This document shows, one piece after another, positions 8,403-17,222 of a stretch of DNA of 41,196 nt (the stretch's first letter is position 1; the number at the start of each line of letters is the position of its first letter). The translations under genes were made by a program, and so were the position numbers. Where the stretch lies: contig CABTYW010000010.1 in the NCBI GenBank assembly GCA_902489135.1, forward strand, positions 1 to 41,196, given 5' to 3'. The notes below the pieces were generated by a model, which worked only from the letters and a program-made list of their open reading frames with translations, was not told the origin of the DNA and searched no databases. Origin of the DNA: an uncultured Synergistaceae bacterium (GTDB lineage Bacteria > Synergistota > Synergistia > Synergistales > Dethiosulfovibrionaceae).

Positions 8403-9661
8403 CCTTCAGGCACCTCTCCCATGGCTTTTTCAAGGCTGAGCCGTGCCTCTTTGTGATTATAAAGGCTTGTGATGACCGCGCTTTGGGCCGACGCGCAGGA
8501 ATCCACGGCATCGGACACTTCAAGGGCTGTGCCGGCGCCGGCGCGGTAGCGTCCCAACGCAAGATTTAAATTTTCCCTGGCGCCTTTTTCAACGGCACGG
8601 GCGGCGGCAACCGATGCCGCGCTCTCGCGGAGGTTTTGCCAGGCCGTGCGTACGTCCAGCGCCACAGTCTGCGCCAGCTTATCCCGGCGCGCCGCGGCGA
8701 CTTTCAAATCGGCCCGCGCCTGCGCCACCCGCGCCACCGTTTCTCCGCCGTCGCTTACAGGCAGCGACAGGTTCAGTCCCGCCGTCCACTGAGCCCGGTC
8801 GTCATAGCCCGAACCGCCGAAATGATAGCCCACGGAGGCGTCAAGAGCGGGAGCCCCCGTCAGTTTCGCCGCTTTCACGTCGTTTTCAGCCTTTTTGACG
8901 CGCAGCGCCTCTTCCGCCAAATCGAAGCGCTGCCGTTGAGCGCGCTTCAACGCCTCCGCCAGAGAGATCTCCCACGGGACAAATGCCAGTTCGTCCTTCA
9001 CGCCGTCAATTTCGCGAGCGGGATCGCCCATGGCGGCAGCGAGGCGAGCCTTGCACTGCTCCGCCTGTGACTGAGCGCCGATGAGGGCGAGACGGGCATT
9101 GGCCAGATCGGTTTCCGCCTTGGTCACTTCGATTTTCGCCTTGGTGCCCGCAGCGTAATAGCTTTTTGCCCACTCGAGACGCCGGCGGTAATTGGAAAGC
9201 CGTTGACGCTGCACCTCCGCGTCGCGCAGAGCTTTGTTCAGCGCATAATAGGCGCTGCGCACGTCGGCAACCACGGTTTCGCGGGCGTTCAGTGCCGCTT
9301 TTTCGGCGAACTGCGCCGAAAGCGCCGCGCCTTTGACGGCCGTCCCGATTTTTCCCCAGTCATAAATTTTCTGCGAAAGAGCGACGCCGCTGCTCCAATT
9401 TCCCTGCACGCCGCCGCCCCCGTGAACTTCCCGCGACCGGGAATAGCCGGTGTACGCCCGTGCGGTGAGGCGACTGTCCACGGCCGCCAGAGAAACTGCG
9501 GCGCGGCGGGACTGCACAGTGCCTTCCGCCGCCGCTAGGTCGGGATGGGAGTTCAGCGCTTCGGCGATGCACTGCGAAAGTGTCAGACCGGCGGCGCCCT
9601 GCGCCGCCGCTTCCATGAAAAGAAAAATCACTGCGCAGACAGCCCCCCGCCTGCCCCTCAT
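8399..9661 (-). CDS. TolC-family outer membrane efflux channel
   Basis: Forms the outer-membrane exit duct of the pump. The 420-aa protein has a signal peptide (about 1-25, ending AAAQGAAG) followed by LTLSQCIAEALNSHPDLAAAEG, the usual TolC opening. Two long repeats of alanine-rich helices follow, each with a short beta segment. The ATG at 9661 is preferred to the GTG at 9670 because AGAGGTGA lies 6-8 nt ahead of it. It is the first gene of the operon tolC-macA-macB(ATPase)-macB(permease), all coupled by short overlaps. The upstream region shared with the divergent SNF2 gene (9662-9813) holds its promoter, which I could not place with confidence. Confidence 0.9.
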   Translation of the reverse strand: MRGRRGAVCAVIFLFMEAAAQGAAGLTLSQCIAEALNSHPDLAAAEGTVQSRRAAVSLAAVDSRLTARAYTGYSRSREVHGGGGVQGNWSSGVALSQKIYDWGKIGTAVKGAALSAQFAEKAALNARETVVADVRSAYYALNKALRDAEVQRQRLSNYRRRLEWAKSYYAAGTKAKIEVTKAETDLANARLALIGAQSQAEQCKARLAAAMGDPAREIDGVKDELAFVPWEISLAEALKRAQRQRFDLAEEALRVKKAENDVKAAKLTGAPALDASVGYHFGGSGYDDRAQWTAGLNLSLPVSDGGETVARVAQARADLKVAAARRDKLAQTVALDVRTAWQNLRESAASVAAARAVEKGARENLNLALGRYRAGAGTALEVSDAVDSCASAQSAVITSLYNHKEARLSLEKAMGEVPEG

Positions 9662-9780
9662 GGCCTTCACCTCTGAAATGGAAATATCTTGATCTGCGTC
9701 CAGTGTACCCTATGAACCCGTAAAAAGGTATCGTCCAAAAAGACAACTTTTTGACGCAGGACGAAGCGAGCGGAAGGCAT

Positions 9781-9786
9781 TATAAT
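9781..9786 (+). promoter_or_regulatory. -10 element for the SNF2 gene
   Basis: Consensus TATAAT 28 nt before the chosen start codon. The nearest good -35 (TTGACG, 9751-9756) is 24 nt away, too far for standard spacing, so the -35 is weak or activator-assisted. Confidence 0.4.
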
Positions 9787-9813
9787 GGAAAAACATCAAA
9801 GGCGGTGAAGACC

Positions 9814-12800
9814 ATGACACAAAAACCGAAGATCTTCGGCGCAAAACCCCTCACGGCGTTGAACGGGACGGAACGCATGGCCTACTGCATTCTCGCGCTC
9901 TCGCCCATTGAACTTTCCGAGGAGGAACTGTCACGTATCATTCAATCGAAAGCAGCGGAGGAACTGTCGCCCGACTTGAAGCGCTTTTGCCTGCACGACG
10001 CCCTGCCGCGTTGGAAAAATCTCGGCATTGCCAGAAAGGGAACACTCCACTTCGATCGCTGGAGCGCCCAAGGGTTTCTGCGCGTCGCTGCAGCGCGGCA
10101 AACTCTTGGAGACGGTTCTTTCGACGGCTGCTGTGCCGCCATCGAAGAGGTGGTGGAAAAATCTTGCCTGAAACACGCCTTGGAGCAGTCCGCGTATTCC
10201 GGCGACTGGATGTGGCCCCTTTATTTCATCAGGAAATATTACGCCCGCCGCGACGCTTCAGGACTGAAAAGGACGCTCGGCATTCTTTCAATCGACGACG
10301 ACCATGCAAGATGGTGCCTTAAATTCTTCGTCTCCCATCTGTCCGTCGCCGCCGATTTCGACCTGTCGTCGCTGGAAGTGTTTCCCGAAAGTTCCAGATC
10401 CATGCTGCTGAAAGAGCTTTTTTGGTGCGCCCCAGGGGAGCTGCGCTTGAAAATTTTGGACGAACAGGAAAAGCTGTGCCGAAAAACCGCCGACTCCGAT
10501 CTGGCGTCGTTGCTTGCGCTGCGGTTTTGCGACGCGGGACGCTTTGAACGCGCCGCCGCCCTTCGCCCCCTTCTGGACCGCGACAGCCTCAACCGCTTCG
10601 AGGCCATCGACTGTCTCGTGCGCGGCGAAAAGTTCGAAGCGAAGAAGCGTTTCCAGCGGCTGTTGCGCTTCAAAAAGCCCAAAAACGACGTCCTGCCTCC
10701 CGCCGATCTCTGGGAGCTGTTCTACGTGCCTCTTCTGGCTTCGCTCCACGAATCTCCCGACACCATACGAAAAGTCGCCCAACAGGGCGCCGCCTGTTTC
10801 GACCGGCGGTGCGGCGGAGGAGCCTTCGACGCCGCCGAAGTGCTGGCTCTCAACAATCCCGCCGACCAGGCGGCGGCGTTTATGGAAAAGAGAGCGCCGG
10901 CTGCAGCCGACGCCGCCATCGAAGCGGTGCTGCCTCAAGCGCTTCGCGGGAACGCCCTGCGGACGGCCGCCCGCCTCGAGAAAGACCTGGAGGATGCCAT
11001 GGAGCTTGAAACGCTGGTCTTCATCATGTTCCTTGCCCGCTGGGCGGCTCCGGAGACGGCGCGCCGCTGGGCGCCCCTTTATCCTCCGCTGGCGCGGCGC
11101 CTGTACGAAGAGGGACTGTCCTTTTTCGCCAGCGAGCTTGAAGCCTGCGCTCTCGCGCCGACGGAAAAAGACGACGGCCATCACCCGCTGCGCGATCTCA
11201 TCGCGCCGGAACCGCTGTGGAAACGCTCCCTTGACGCCCTGGAATCTCTGACGGGCGGCGGAAGCGCGGCAGCGGCGGAAAACCGTCGCACGCAGCGAAT
11301 CCTGTGGACCGTCGGCTTCGAGGAGGACAGCTTCCATGAAAAAGATGTTTCACCGTTCATCACGCTGACGCCCCGCGTGCAGACGCTTCGGGCCGACGGC
11401 AGGTGGAGCCGCGGGCGGGAAATTCCGCTGAGCGCCGTGGCGTCGGGCTTTGAAAAGTACCCCGAAGCGTCGGAACAAACCCGAAAAGTGGCAGACGCCG
11501 TGACCGAGCACAACCTTTTCGGCCGCCGCAGCTACGATCTCGACGTCCCGAAGGCTCTGCTGCTTTTGGCGGGCAGTCCTGACGTGGCACGCGACGACAC
11601 TCTCTGCCCCGTTGAAGTGATCAGAGAAGAGCCGCTGCTGAAGGCTACCGCCCTGACCGAGGGATGCCGACTGACCATGACGCCCCCCAATCCCGACGGC
11701 CGCGACATCGTGGTGAAAGCCGAAGAAAACGCGAGAATCCGCGTTTCCCCCTTCACGGACGCGCAGAAAAATCTCTGCGCCCTTCTGGGCAGCAGCGGCA
11801 TCGCCTTTCCCGCTTCGGCGCTGCCGCGGGCCCAAAAGGCTCTTTCGCGCCTCGGTTCCACCGTCACCGTTCAGTCCGACCTTCAAAGCGCGCTGCCTGC
11901 CGCCGAGGCCGACGGCCGACTGAGAGTCCGGCTGTCGCCGGCCGGCGAGGGATTGAACGTGGAGTTCGTCGTCCGCCCTTTCGGCGATTCCGGCATCTCC
12001 TGCCGTCCCGGCGGAGGCGGCGCCGTGCTGTTCGGGACTTTGCCCGACGGCGGCGGAAGCGGGAAACGAGTCAAAAGGGATCTCGACGCCGAGAAAAAGC
12101 GGCTCCGAGACGCCATCGACGCCTGTCCCGCGCTGACCGACGGCAATCAACTTGATGAGGGCAGCTGGCACATCGACGATACCGAAAAGAGCCTCGAACT
12201 GCTGCTTCAGTTCCAATCGTTGCCGGAGCTCATCGTCGAATGGCCCCGCGGGGAAGCCTTAACGCTGCGCGCATCGTTGGACAGTTCGGCGCTGCAGGGC
12301 GCCATTCAGGGCAGCGGAACCGACTGGTTCCGCCTCAACGGCGTCGTGGCCGTCGACAACCAACTGACGCTTTCCATCAAGCAGCTGTTGGCGCTGGCCA
12401 AACAGTCCAAAAGCCGCTTTATCCCGCTGGGCAACCGGCAGTTTGCCGCTCTGACGCAGGAATTTCGCCGGCGCCTGGAAGAACTGGATTCGCTGTGCGT
12501 CGAAAAGTCCGACGGTCTCGCCGTCAGCGCCCTCGCCGCGCCGGCTGTGGCCTCGCTTTTCGACGAAAAATCACTGGCGGGCGACGAAAAATGGCGTGAG
12601 ATCTGCTCGCGCTTCAATGAAGCCTGCCGGCTGCGTCCCGAAATTCCGCGCGCCCTGCGCGCCCGACTCAGACCCTATCAGATCGAGGGCTTTCAATGGC
12701 TGGTTCGCCTCGGCCACTGGGGCGCCGGCGCCTGTCTCGCCGACGACATGGGGCTTGGAAAGACGCTGCAGGCCCTGGCGCTGCTGCTCTACCGCGCTTC

Positions 12801-14058
12801 TCAAGGCCCCGCGCTGGTGGTGGCGCCCACGTCGGTGTGCGGTAACTGGGCCGACGAAGCGGCAAAATTCGCGCCCACGCTGGCCGTCAAAACGTGGAGC
12901 GCCGCCGACGTCCCGTCGCTTGCGGACCTCAGTCCGTTCGACGTGTTTCTGACGTCCTACGGCATGCTTCAAAACCACGCCGACGACTTCGCGAAAGTCC
13001 GCTGGAACACCATCGTCCTCGACGAAGCCCAGGCCGTCAAAAACGTCAACACCCAGCGTTCCGACGCCGTCATGAAGCTCTCGGGAAATTTCAAGATGAT
13101 CATGACGGGAACGCCCGTGGAAAATCACCTGACGGAACTGTGGAATCTCTTTCGCTTCATCAACCCGGGACTTCTTGGCTCGCTGGCGGCCTTCAAGCGC
13201 CGTTTCGTTTCCCCCTCCGCCGAAGACGGCGCCGAAGCGACACAAAATCTCCGCAGGCTCATCGCCCCTTTCCTGCTGCGTCGGCTGAAAAGTGACGTGC
13301 TGGACGACCTGCCGCAGCGCACGGAGATCACGCTGAAAATCGACCTCAGCCCGCAGGAGCTGGCATGCTACGAAGCCCTGCGCCAATCCGCCGTCGACGC
13401 CCTGGAGGACGGAAATTGGGAATTCTCCCAAGACCGGCGGTTCGTCATCTTCGCCCATCTCATGAAACTTCGGCGCTGCTGCTGCGCGCCTTCGCTGGTG
13501 TCCGAGGCCATGAAGAACGTTCCGTCGTCAAAACTTGAGGCGCTGCTCGAGCTGGCCGAGGAGATGAATGAAAACGGACGCCGCGCCCTGATTTTCAGCC
13601 AGTTCGTCGATTACCTGAAACTGCTGGAGGCCGCGCTGAAGGCGCGGGGGTTCAGCTGTCTCTATCTCGACGGCTCCACGCCCGCCGCGCGACGGGACGA
13701 TCTGGTGCGCGCGTTCCAGTCGGGGCAGGGCGATTTCTTCCTCATCAGTCTGCGCGCCGGCGGCACGGGCCTCAATTTGACGGGCGCCGACTGCGTCGTT
13801 CACATGGATCCCTGGTGGAACCCCGCCGTGGAGGACCAGGCCTCCGACCGCGCCTACCGCATCGGCCAAAGCCGTCCCGTCACGGTCTACCGACTGATGG
13901 CCCGCGGCACCGTCGAGGAAAAAATCGCCGAGCTTCACCGCACCAAACGCCTCATGGCCGAAAGTCTCCTCGAAGGCGCCGGACACCCCGAAACGCTCAG
14001 CCTGGACGACCTGACAGCCCTCATCGGAGGAGAACCGCTGACGGAGCGCCCTTCCTGA
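9814..14058 (+). CDS. Very large SNF2/HepA-family ATPase (1414 aa)
   Basis: Superfamily 2 double-stranded-DNA translocase of the bacterial SNF2 type. The C-terminal 450 residues hold every helicase motif: Q-like RPYQIEGFQWL, I DDMGLGKT (about 977-984), Ia VVAPTSVCGNW, II DEAQ, III MTGTPVEN, IV LIFSQFVDYL, V SLRAGGTGLNLTGAD and VI DQASDRAYRIGQ. Residues about 835-880 resemble the bacterial SNF2-associated domain (WFRLNGVV...RFIPLGNRQFAAL). The first 830 residues are mostly helical with no recognised motif and no SWIM-type zinc finger. The start at 9814 follows AAAGGCGGTG; the longer frame from a TTG at 9751 would lie upstream of the -10. Role unknown: transcription recycling, repair or defence are all possible. 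Confidence 0.9.
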   Translation: MTQKPKIFGAKPLTALNGTERMAYCILALSPIELSEEELSRIIQSKAAEELSPDLKRFCLHDALPRWKNLGIARKGTLHFDRWSAQGFLRVAAARQTLGDGSFDGCCAAIEEVVEKSCLKHALEQSAYSGDWMWPLYFIRKYYARRDASGLKRTLGILSIDDDHARWCLKFFVSHLSVAADFDLSSLEVFPESSRSMLLKELFWCAPGELRLKILDEQEKLCRKTADSDLASLLALRFCDAGRFERAAALRPLLDRDSLNRFEAIDCLVRGEKFEAKKRFQRLLRFKKPKNDVLPPADLWELFYVPLLASLHESPDTIRKVAQQGAACFDRRCGGGAFDAAEVLALNNPADQAAAFMEKRAPAAADAAIEAVLPQALRGNALRTAARLEKDLEDAMELETLVFIMFLARWAAPETARRWAPLYPPLARRLYEEGLSFFASELEACALAPTEKDDGHHPLRDLIAPEPLWKRSLDALESLTGGGSAAAAENRRTQRILWTVGFEEDSFHEKDVSPFITLTPRVQTLRADGRWSRGREIPLSAVASGFEKYPEASEQTRKVADAVTEHNLFGRRSYDLDVPKALLLLAGSPDVARDDTLCPVEVIREEPLLKATALTEGCRLTMTPPNPDGRDIVVKAEENARIRVSPFTDAQKNLCALLGSSGIAFPASALPRAQKALSRLGSTVTVQSDLQSALPAAEADGRLRVRLSPAGEGLNVEFVVRPFGDSGISCRPGGGGAVLFGTLPDGGGSGKRVKRDLDAEKKRLRDAIDACPALTDGNQLDEGSWHIDDTEKSLELLLQFQSLPELIVEWPRGEALTLRASLDSSALQGAIQGSGTDWFRLNGVVAVDNQLTLSIKQLLALAKQSKSRFIPLGNRQFAALTQEFRRRLEELDSLCVEKSDGLAVSALAAPAVASLFDEKSLAGDEKWREICSRFNEACRLRPEIPRALRARLRPYQIEGFQWLVRLGHWGAGACLADDMGLGKTLQALALLLYRASQGPALVVAPTSVCGNWADEAAKFAPTLAVKTWSAADVPSLADLSPFDVFLTSYGMLQNHADDFAKVRWNTIVLDEAQAVKNVNTQRSDAVMKLSGNFKMIMTGTPVENHLTELWNLFRFINPGLLGSLAAFKRRFVSPSAEDGAEATQNLRRLIAPFLLRRLKSDVLDDLPQRTEITLKIDLSPQELACYEALRQSAVDALEDGNWEFSQDRRFVIFAHLMKLRRCCCAPSLVSEAMKNVPSSKLEALLELAEEMNENGRRALIFSQFVDYLKLLEAALKARGFSCLYLDGSTPAARRDDLVRAFQSGQGDFFLISLRAGGTGLNLTGADCVVHMDPWWNPAVEDQASDRAYRIGQSRPVTVYRLMARGTVEEKIAELHRTKRLMAESLLEGAGHPETLSLDDLTALIGGEPLTERPS

Positions 14059-14211
14059 TGTTTCGGCAAAGACCTTGAAGTGAACAGAAAGTGTCTTTCC
14101 GGCGCCTCGGCAGTCTTGAAAGGCGTTTCATCAAGGCGTGCCAACAGCGCAGAACACAAAAGCGCGAGAAAATTCTCCGCGCCCCATAAAAACAGAACCG
14201 GGTGGATATTG

Positions 14212-14811
14212 ATGTCTCAACTTACGGAAGTGAACGAAAAAATCAGAACCTGCCTCAGCTGCCCTCTGGGGCGCCCCGAAGGTCGACAGCCCGACGGCAC
14301 TCTCTCCCGTCACGTTCCCGGCGAAGGCCCCGAGAGCGCGGAAATCATGGTCGTCGGCGAAGCCCCCGGCGCGGAAGAAGAGCGTACGGGACTGCCCTTT
14401 GTCGGGCGCTCGGGACGGCTTTTGACGGAAATCCTGACGGCAGCGGGGCTGGAGCGCAGCCGGCTGTTCATCACCAGCGTCTGCAAGTGCCGGCCGCCGG
14501 AAAACCGCAATCCCCTCAAGACCGAAATCGCCGCCTGTTTCCCATGGCTGGAAGCCCAATTGGACGCGCTGCGCCCCCGCATGGTTCTCACCGTAGGCAA
14601 CGTCCCCACTCAGACGCTGCTGGGCGTCAAAGCGGGCATCAAATCCCTGCGCGGCTCCCTGTACGATTTTCAGCCGGGCGGACGGAAAATGACGCTGTGC
14701 CCGCTGTTCCACCCGGCCTATCTGCTGCGCAATCCGCGCCGCACCCCCGGCTCTCCCTGGGATCTGATGCTTCACGACCTGATGAACGTAAAAAAGTTTA
14801 TGGGATGGTGA
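14212..14811 (+). CDS. Family 4 uracil-DNA glycosylase (4Fe-4S)
   Basis: Removes uracil from DNA in base excision repair. The 199-aa protein has motif A GEAPGAEEERTGLPFVGRSG (residues 49-68), typical of family 4. Motif B is HPAYLLRNP near 165. The cluster cysteines are C14 and C17 (CLSC), C93 and C109. It starts at ATG 14212 after GGGTGG; an in-frame extension back to 14080 is unsupported. It lies about 150 nt after the SNF2 gene on the same strand, so the two may be co-transcribed. Confidence 0.92.
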   Translation: MSQLTEVNEKIRTCLSCPLGRPEGRQPDGTLSRHVPGEGPESAEIMVVGEAPGAEEERTGLPFVGRSGRLLTEILTAAGLERSRLFITSVCKCRPPENRNPLKTEIAACFPWLEAQLDALRPRMVLTVGNVPTQTLLGVKAGIKSLRGSLYDFQPGGRKMTLCPLFHPAYLLRNPRRTPGSPWDLMLHDLMNVKKFMGW

Positions 14812-14968
14812 AGCCGACGTTTCGGGCCGGATATGGAACATCCGCCCGTTGGGAAGCCCCGCTCACGCCGAACCCGACGTTCGAAACCGAAAGGCGCGCG
14901 GGCAAAGACGGTAAAATCCCGATGGTGCAGAAAAAGCTTTCATATTTTCAACTTAAAATCAGTCGAAT

Positions 14969-14978
14969 ATGCTATAAT
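14969..14978 (+). promoter_or_regulatory. Extended -10 promoter of the ABC importer operon
   Basis: TGC followed by TATAAT (14973-14978) in an A+T-rich pocket of otherwise G+C-rich DNA. There is no good -35 at 17 nt, which is acceptable for an extended -10. The start codon of the binding-protein gene is 65 nt downstream. Confidence 0.65.
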
Positions 14979-15042
14979 TTTATCAATTCGCGGAAAAAGC
15001 GCGCCGGCGCGTCCCGAAAAATTTTCTCTTTGAGGAAGGAAG

Positions 15043-16029
15043 ATGCTCTTCATGAAAAAAATCATTGCGGCTCTTGCGCTGTGTTTGACCGCTGCGGGCT
15101 GCGCGGCAGCCGCCCCGTCGGGCACGGTCATGCTCTACTCGTCAATGCAGGAAGACCAGCTCATCGCCATCAAACAGGGTTTTGAGAAAAAATATCCCGA
15201 TGTCACTCTGGAGTATTATTTTGCCGGAACCGGCAAGGTCATGACGAAAATTGCCACTGAAGCCCAGGCGGGGCACGTTGACGCCGACATTATTTGGGTC
15301 GGCGATCCCACCAACTATGTGGCTTTCAAGGCGCAGGGCATTTTGCAGCCCTACAGTTCTCCCGAAGCGGAAAAGATCGACAAAACTTTCATCGACGCCG
15401 ACGGCTATTATACAGGTGCACGCATGATGAACATGGGCATCGCCTACAACACCTTCTCCGTCAACGCCGCCGACGCGCCCAAAACGTGGAACGATCTCTG
15501 CGATCCCAAATGGAACGATCAGGTCGTCATGACCGATCCCAACACCGCCGGTACCACAAAGTACTGGAGAAACGCCATGATGACCAATCCCAAGTACGGC
15601 GTGCCCTTCATGGAAAAACTCAAGGCCAATAAATGCTACTTCGAAAGCGGCACGACGGCCACCCACAATCAAGTGGCCGCCGGGGCTTACAAAGTGGGCG
15701 TCTGCCTTGACTACGTCACCGCCACTTTGATTAAAGAAGGCTCGCCCATTGCCTTTGTCTACCCCGAGGACACCGTCTCCATCTTCAGTCCCATCGGGCT
15801 GGTCAAGAACTGCAAGAACGAAGCCAACGGCAAGCTTCTTTATGACTTCATCCTTTCCCGGGAGGGACAGGAAATTCTCGTGGCCAACAATTTGCTTTCC
15901 GTCCGCAGCGACGTAAAGCAGGGGGCCGACGTGGCGACCATCGCCGCCAAGGCCATGGTGATGGACATGGCCGACGTGGTGAACAAGCAGAAGCAGAACG
16001 CCGAAGCCTTCGACAAAATTTTCCGCTAA
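15043..16029 (+). CDS. ABC importer substrate-binding protein (iron(III)/phosphonate-type family)
   Basis: Periplasmic binding protein of the FbpA/AfuA-like class. The 328-aa product has a cleavable signal ending near LTAAGCAAAA. The Cys could serve as a lipobox cysteine, but the -3 residue is Ala, so lipidation is uncertain. The mature part starts VMLYSSMQEDQL and continues with FEKKYP, IATEAQAGHVDADIIWVGDP and KTWNDLCDPKW, all usual for this class. The adjacent Tyr pair that binds Fe3+ in FbpA is not apparent in the C-terminal lobe (GVCLDYVTA instead), so iron should not be assumed. The ATG at 15043 follows AGGA by 6 nt; an ATG at 15052 is possible. A terminator separates it from the membrane genes. 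Confidence 0.88.
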   Translation: MLFMKKIIAALALCLTAAGCAAAAPSGTVMLYSSMQEDQLIAIKQGFEKKYPDVTLEYYFAGTGKVMTKIATEAQAGHVDADIIWVGDPTNYVAFKAQGILQPYSSPEAEKIDKTFIDADGYYTGARMMNMGIAYNTFSVNAADAPKTWNDLCDPKWNDQVVMTDPNTAGTTKYWRNAMMTNPKYGVPFMEKLKANKCYFESGTTATHNQVAAGAYKVGVCLDYVTATLIKEGSPIAFVYPEDTVSIFSPIGLVKNCKNEANGKLLYDFILSREGQEILVANNLLSVRSDVKQGADVATIAAKAMVMDMADVVNKQKQNAEAFDKIFR

Positions 16030-16064
16030 ATTTCACCGCGTTTCCAACGAAGAAAATCCTTCAG

Positions 16065-16091
16065 GGAGGCAACGTTCGTTGCCTCCTTTTT
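16065..16091 (+). terminator. Intra-operon intrinsic terminator
   Basis: Arms GGAGGCAACG (16065-16074) and CGTTGCCTCC (16077-16086) are followed by TTTTT. It lies 35 nt after the binding-protein stop and 43 nt before the ATPase start. Partial read-through would give the usual excess of binding protein over membrane components. Confidence 0.8.
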
Positions 16092-16133
16092 GTTCATTGC
16101 CTCATCGTTGTCTCAAGAGTAAGGAGGAGTTTT

Positions 16134-17222
16134 ATGGGCAAAGTCATCTTTAAAGACATCTCTTTCCGTTACGGCACACGCTCAATCTTCGAAAACTTCA
16201 ACCTTGAAGTGGAAGATGGACAGATCCTCTGTCTCGTGGGGCCGTCGGGATGCGGCAAAACGACCCTCGCACGTTGCCTGCTGGGATTGAATCGGCCGCA
16301 GACGGGAGAAATTTTCGTGGGAGACCGGTGCCTTTTCAGCGCCGAAAAACGCATCAACGTCGCCGTTGAGCGGCGCAATATCGGCATGGTCTTTCAGGAT
16401 TACGCCGTGTGGCCGCACATGACCGTCAAGGAAAACGTGCTCTATCCTCTGAGAAAACGCCGCGTCCCCAAAGAGCAAGCTGAAAAGCGGGCCGCTCACG
16501 CACTGGCGCAGGTCAATATGACCGAATACGCCACTCACCTGCCCAGTCAACTTTCCGGCGGGCAACAGCAGCGCGTGGCCATTGCCCGCGCGCTGGTATG
16601 CGACGGCGGTCTCATTGTCATGGATGAACCCATTACCAACCTGGACGCCAAACTGCGAGAGCAGATGTTGATGGAAATCAGAGAAATTCAGCGCCATCTG
16701 GGCACCACCATTCTGTATATCACCCACGATCAGCAGTCGGCGCTCCAGCTTTGCGACAAAATGGCGGTGATGCAGCAGGACGGCTCGCTCTGCCAGGTGG
16801 GCACCGACGAAGACATTATCCTGCGGCCGGCCAACCGATTTACCTTTGAATTTATCGGCGTGTCGAACTTCATTCCCGTGGTCGCGACGGACAGCGGTTG
16901 GGGATTGGACACCGGCAGAGGCATTGTGCCATGGAACGGACCGTTGCCCGAAACGCCGGATCTGAGTACGGGCATCGAACTGGGAGTGCGCCCCAATGAC
17001 ATCGTTTTCGATGCCGCCTCGCCGCTGCGCGCCAAGGTGGAACGGCGCACCTTTCTCGGCAGCGAGTACGACTATCACGTCACTTTGGGAACGCGGAAGC
17101 TGCGCGTGCAGCAAAGCACCTTCGACGCCGCCCGCGGCGGCACGGCGAACGTTGGCGACGAAGTGGGGCTGCGGCTGCTCAATCCGCGCTTTTATCAGTC
17201 AAAAGAGGAGGCGCGTCCATGA
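16134..17222 (+). CDS. ABC importer ATP-binding protein 1 (with C-terminal regulatory domain)
   Basis: First of two ATPases flanking the permease. The 362-aa protein has Walker A GPSGCGKTT (about 36-44) and the Q-loop VFQDYAVWPH. The signature is LSGGQQQRVAIARALV, Walker B is LIVMDEPITNLDA and the H-loop is ILYITHDQ. Residues about 240-355 form an OB/TOBE-type regulatory domain ending in RLLNPRFYQ. PITNLDA replaces the commoner PLSNLDA. AAGGAGGAG precedes the ATG at 16134. Its TGA overlaps the permease ATG (ATGA). It is clearly diverged from the second ATPase of the same operon, so a heterodimeric nucleotide-binding pair is possible. Confidence 0.9.
   Translation: MGKVIFKDISFRYGTRSIFENFNLEVEDGQILCLVGPSGCGKTTLARCLLGLNRPQTGEIFVGDRCLFSAEKRINVAVERRNIGMVFQDYAVWPHMTVKENVLYPLRKRRVPKEQAEKRAAHALAQVNMTEYATHLPSQLSGGQQQRVAIARALVCDGGLIVMDEPITNLDAKLREQMLMEIREIQRHLGTTILYITHDQQSALQLCDKMAVMQQDGSLCQVGTDEDIILRPANRFTFEFIGVSNFIPVVATDSGWGLDTGRGIVPWNGPLPETPDLSTGIELGVRPNDIVFDAASPLRAKVERRTFLGSEYDYHVTLGTRKLRVQQSTFDAARGGTANVGDEVGLRLLNPRFYQSKEEARP

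Noticed and set aside
14080..14211. N-terminal extension of the uracil-DNA glycosylase
   Set aside because: Not family-like, and a ribosome site precedes the internal ATG at 14212.
15043..16029. Calling the binding protein a ferric-iron protein outright
   Set aside because: The diagnostic Tyr pair is not apparent; the family also binds phosphonates, thiamine and other ligands.
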